Assembly (NCBI GenBank): GCA_020041925.1
Contig: CP083409.1
Direction: 5' to 3' (one strand)
DNA: 64,000 nt
Origin: Faucicola osloensis_D
Lineage (GTDB): Bacteria; Pseudomonadota; Gammaproteobacteria; Pseudomonadales; Moraxellaceae
Shown: positions 62,681 to 64,000 of the stretch, in pieces
How positions within the stretch are numbered: position 1 is the first letter of the stretch
How the letters are laid out: each line of letters begins with the position of its first letter
Notes under the pieces: generated by a model
The model's database searches: none
Told to the model about the DNA's origin: nothing
The model's input: only the letters and a program-made list of their open reading frames with translations
Position numbers and translations under genes: made by a program

Positions 62681-64000
62681 TTGCGTGAATCCATTCAAGG
62701 TCTTTCGACCAATCTAAAAAGTCCGAAATTCATTGAACTGGCGGCATTTTTTATTTTATTGCTTACCTTAACCTCTCTTGATGTACCGCCTATTTATCAT
62801 ACGCTCAGTATTTTGCTGTTGGTAGCAGGCGTTATTGTCACTGCTTTGAGTGTTATCCGGCCCCATCACTACATTACTTCGGCAAGTGTATTAACCCTGA
62901 TGGCGTTGGCAACGGGTATGTTGCAGTTTAACTATATCCCAAGCCTTGCGTTATGGTTGTTGATTTTAATTCGCTTGATTTTTTCAGATACCAAACATAC
63001 TGTTTCGTTGGTATTATTAACCGTAGCAGTGGGTCTACTTAGTCTGATATCTGCGCATTTTTTATTACCCGCCATTAGTTTGACCGCCAAACAAGAAGAT
63101 ATTTTAAATTTTGTCATCGTATTTACCGATATCTTGATTGTTGGTTATCATATTTGTTCTCTGGTGATTCGCTTACGCCAAAAAAACCAAATGCTTGCGC
63201 AGCAACAAGCACGGATTGATACCTTGGTCAATGTCACCAATAAATTAACCCGTTTTTTGCCGCCCCAGATTTGGCAGCCCATTGTCAAAAATAACACCAA
63301 GGTTGAAGTCATTAATCAACGTCGCAAGCTAACTATTTTGTTTTCGGACATTGTTGGCTTTACCGATTTGTCGGATCATATTAGCCCCGACCATTTAGCC
63401 AATATTTTAAACACTTATCTTGACCGTATGACCCAAGTTACCCAAAAATATGGTGCGACCCTCGATAAGTTTTTGGGAGATGGGTTATTGTGCTATTTTG
63501 GTGATATGGGTGGTAATGACCGTGATAACGCGATTGCTTGTGCCAGTATGGCCATTGAGATGCGCCGTGAAATGGAAGTGCTGCGCCACCAATGGCGATT
63601 ACTCGGTTTTGAAGGGCTGCATGTACGTATGGGTATCAATACAGGGTATTGTTATGTCGGTAATTTTGGCAGCCGCAATCGTATGACTTATACCGTGGTT
63701 GGAAAAGAAGCCAATTTTGCCTCTCGCCTTGAATCTGCCGCGCAAAACAATCAAATTTTGATCAGTGAAAGTACGTTTAATTTAATTGGTCATGTCCATC
63801 ATTGCCAAGCCGTGGGGCAATTTAAATTTAAAGGCTTTCAAGATGCCATGAATGTGTGGCAATTGCTAGAGCCTAAAAGTGAATCCATGCAACAAACCGA
63901 TTGGGTGAACTTTAATTTACCTGGGTTTAACCTGCATTTAAATTTTCATGATATTCGTAATTATGATAAGAATGATATTACTAACCAGCTAAAATCTGCA
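62681..64000 (+). CDS. Membrane-bound class III adenylate/guanylate cyclase (5' part, cut by window edge)
   Basis: An open frame of 440 codons that continues past the window end. It starts with a TTG at 62681; GAGG is 13 bases upstream, and no in-frame ATG or GTG lies between it and the HIT gene. Residues 20-160 hold five or six hydrophobic segments (a membrane sensor), followed by a short coiled coil. The class III cyclase domain begins around residue 225: ILFSDIVGFTDLSDHI with the metal Asp, then LDKFLGDGLLCYFGD with the second Asp, and YTVVGKEANFASRLESAA with the purine/transition-state residues. Lys in DKFLGD and the later NFASR favour cAMP. The C-terminus is missing. Confidence 0.88.
   Translation, partial: MRESIQGLSTNLKSPKFIELAAFFILLLTLTSLDVPPIYHTLSILLLVAGVIVTALSVIRPHHYITSASVLTLMALATGMLQFNYIPSLALWLLILIRLIFSDTKHTVSLVLLTVAVGLLSLISAHFLLPAISLTAKQEDILNFVIVFTDILIVGYHICSLVIRLRQKNQMLAQQQARIDTLVNVTNKLTRFLPPQIWQPIVKNNTKVEVINQRRKLTILFSDIVGFTDLSDHISPDHLANILNTYLDRMTQVTQKYGATLDKFLGDGLLCYFGDMGGNDRDNAIACASMAIEMRREMEVLRHQWRLLGFEGLHVRMGINTGYCYVGNFGSRNRMTYTVVGKEANFASRLESAAQNNQILISESTFNLIGHVHHCQAVGQFKFKGFQDAMNVWQLLEPKSESMQQTDWVNFNLPGFNLHLNFHDIRNYDKNDITNQLKSA

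Overview
The window is a 64 kb stretch of bacterial chromosome, almost entirely housekeeping and metabolic genes. Gene content and protein style point to the Moraxellaceae (Moraxella or Psychrobacter type). The clues are a prpB-prpC-acnD methylcitrate cluster, an alaS-lysC-csrA neighbourhood with a long C-terminal tail on CsrA, mid-40s G+C by eye, and many short AT-rich intergenic gaps with strong hairpin terminators. The genus is an inference; no rRNA or other marker in the window settles it. I saw no tRNA, CRISPR array, insertion sequence or prophage. One structured RNA gene is clear: the SRP RNA (ffs).

Layout. 1-7.5 kb, all minus strand: a nitroreductase cut by the window edge, a CitE-like lyase, an NCS2 pyrimidine permease, a second nitroreductase, an MFS transporter and aminopeptidase N. 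7.5-13.5 kb: an MgtC-like membrane protein, uvrB, metK with a long leader, and three small proteins of little-known function. 13.7-18.8 kb: the methylcitrate genes prpB, prpC and acnD, with a tandem-repeat operator candidate in front of prpB. prpF, the usual partner of acnD, is not in the window; the next gene is a strikingly AT-rich DUF3644 protein with a HEPN-type RxxxxH motif, the best candidate for an acquired defence or toxin gene. 20-27.7 kb: serS, a YcxB-like protein, Dps, nrdB with its yfaE ferredoxin, rpoD and a YbeD-type protein. 27.8-34.8 kb: a large unrecognised lipoprotein diverges from a four-gene block (DUF815 AAA+ ATPase, DUF2868 membrane protein, unknown, DUF3482 GTPase). 35-43 kb: a VIT-family metal transporter, an AGCS amino-acid symporter, an MFS transporter divergent from an esterase, a hemerythrin and a DEAD-box helicase with a very long basic tail. 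43.5-48.3 kb: ffs, a SIMPL-domain secreted protein, Pal, a DUF6231-like protein and ilvD. 48.6-57 kb: alaS, a YghU-type glutathione transferase, lysC with a clear internal start for a beta subunit, csrA, a HopJ-family protein, tadA, ung and a MaoC hydratase. 57.6-64 kb: nrdA, a tiny lipoprotein, an MscS-type channel, a HIT protein and the start of a class III nucleotide cyclase that runs off the window.

Working together: nrdA and nrdB are 33 kb apart, but each has an NrdR-box-like sequence upstream, which could keep the two subunits in step. prpB, prpC and acnD form a propionate detoxification route.

The most general structural observation is that short imperfect tandem arrays (units of 9-16 bp, 2-5 copies) lie just upstream of start codons of unrelated genes: the nitroreductase, prpC, the DUF815 gene, the VIT gene, pal, alaS, yghU and maoC. 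This looks like a genome habit that could change leader length and expression, and it is not explained by the gene annotation.
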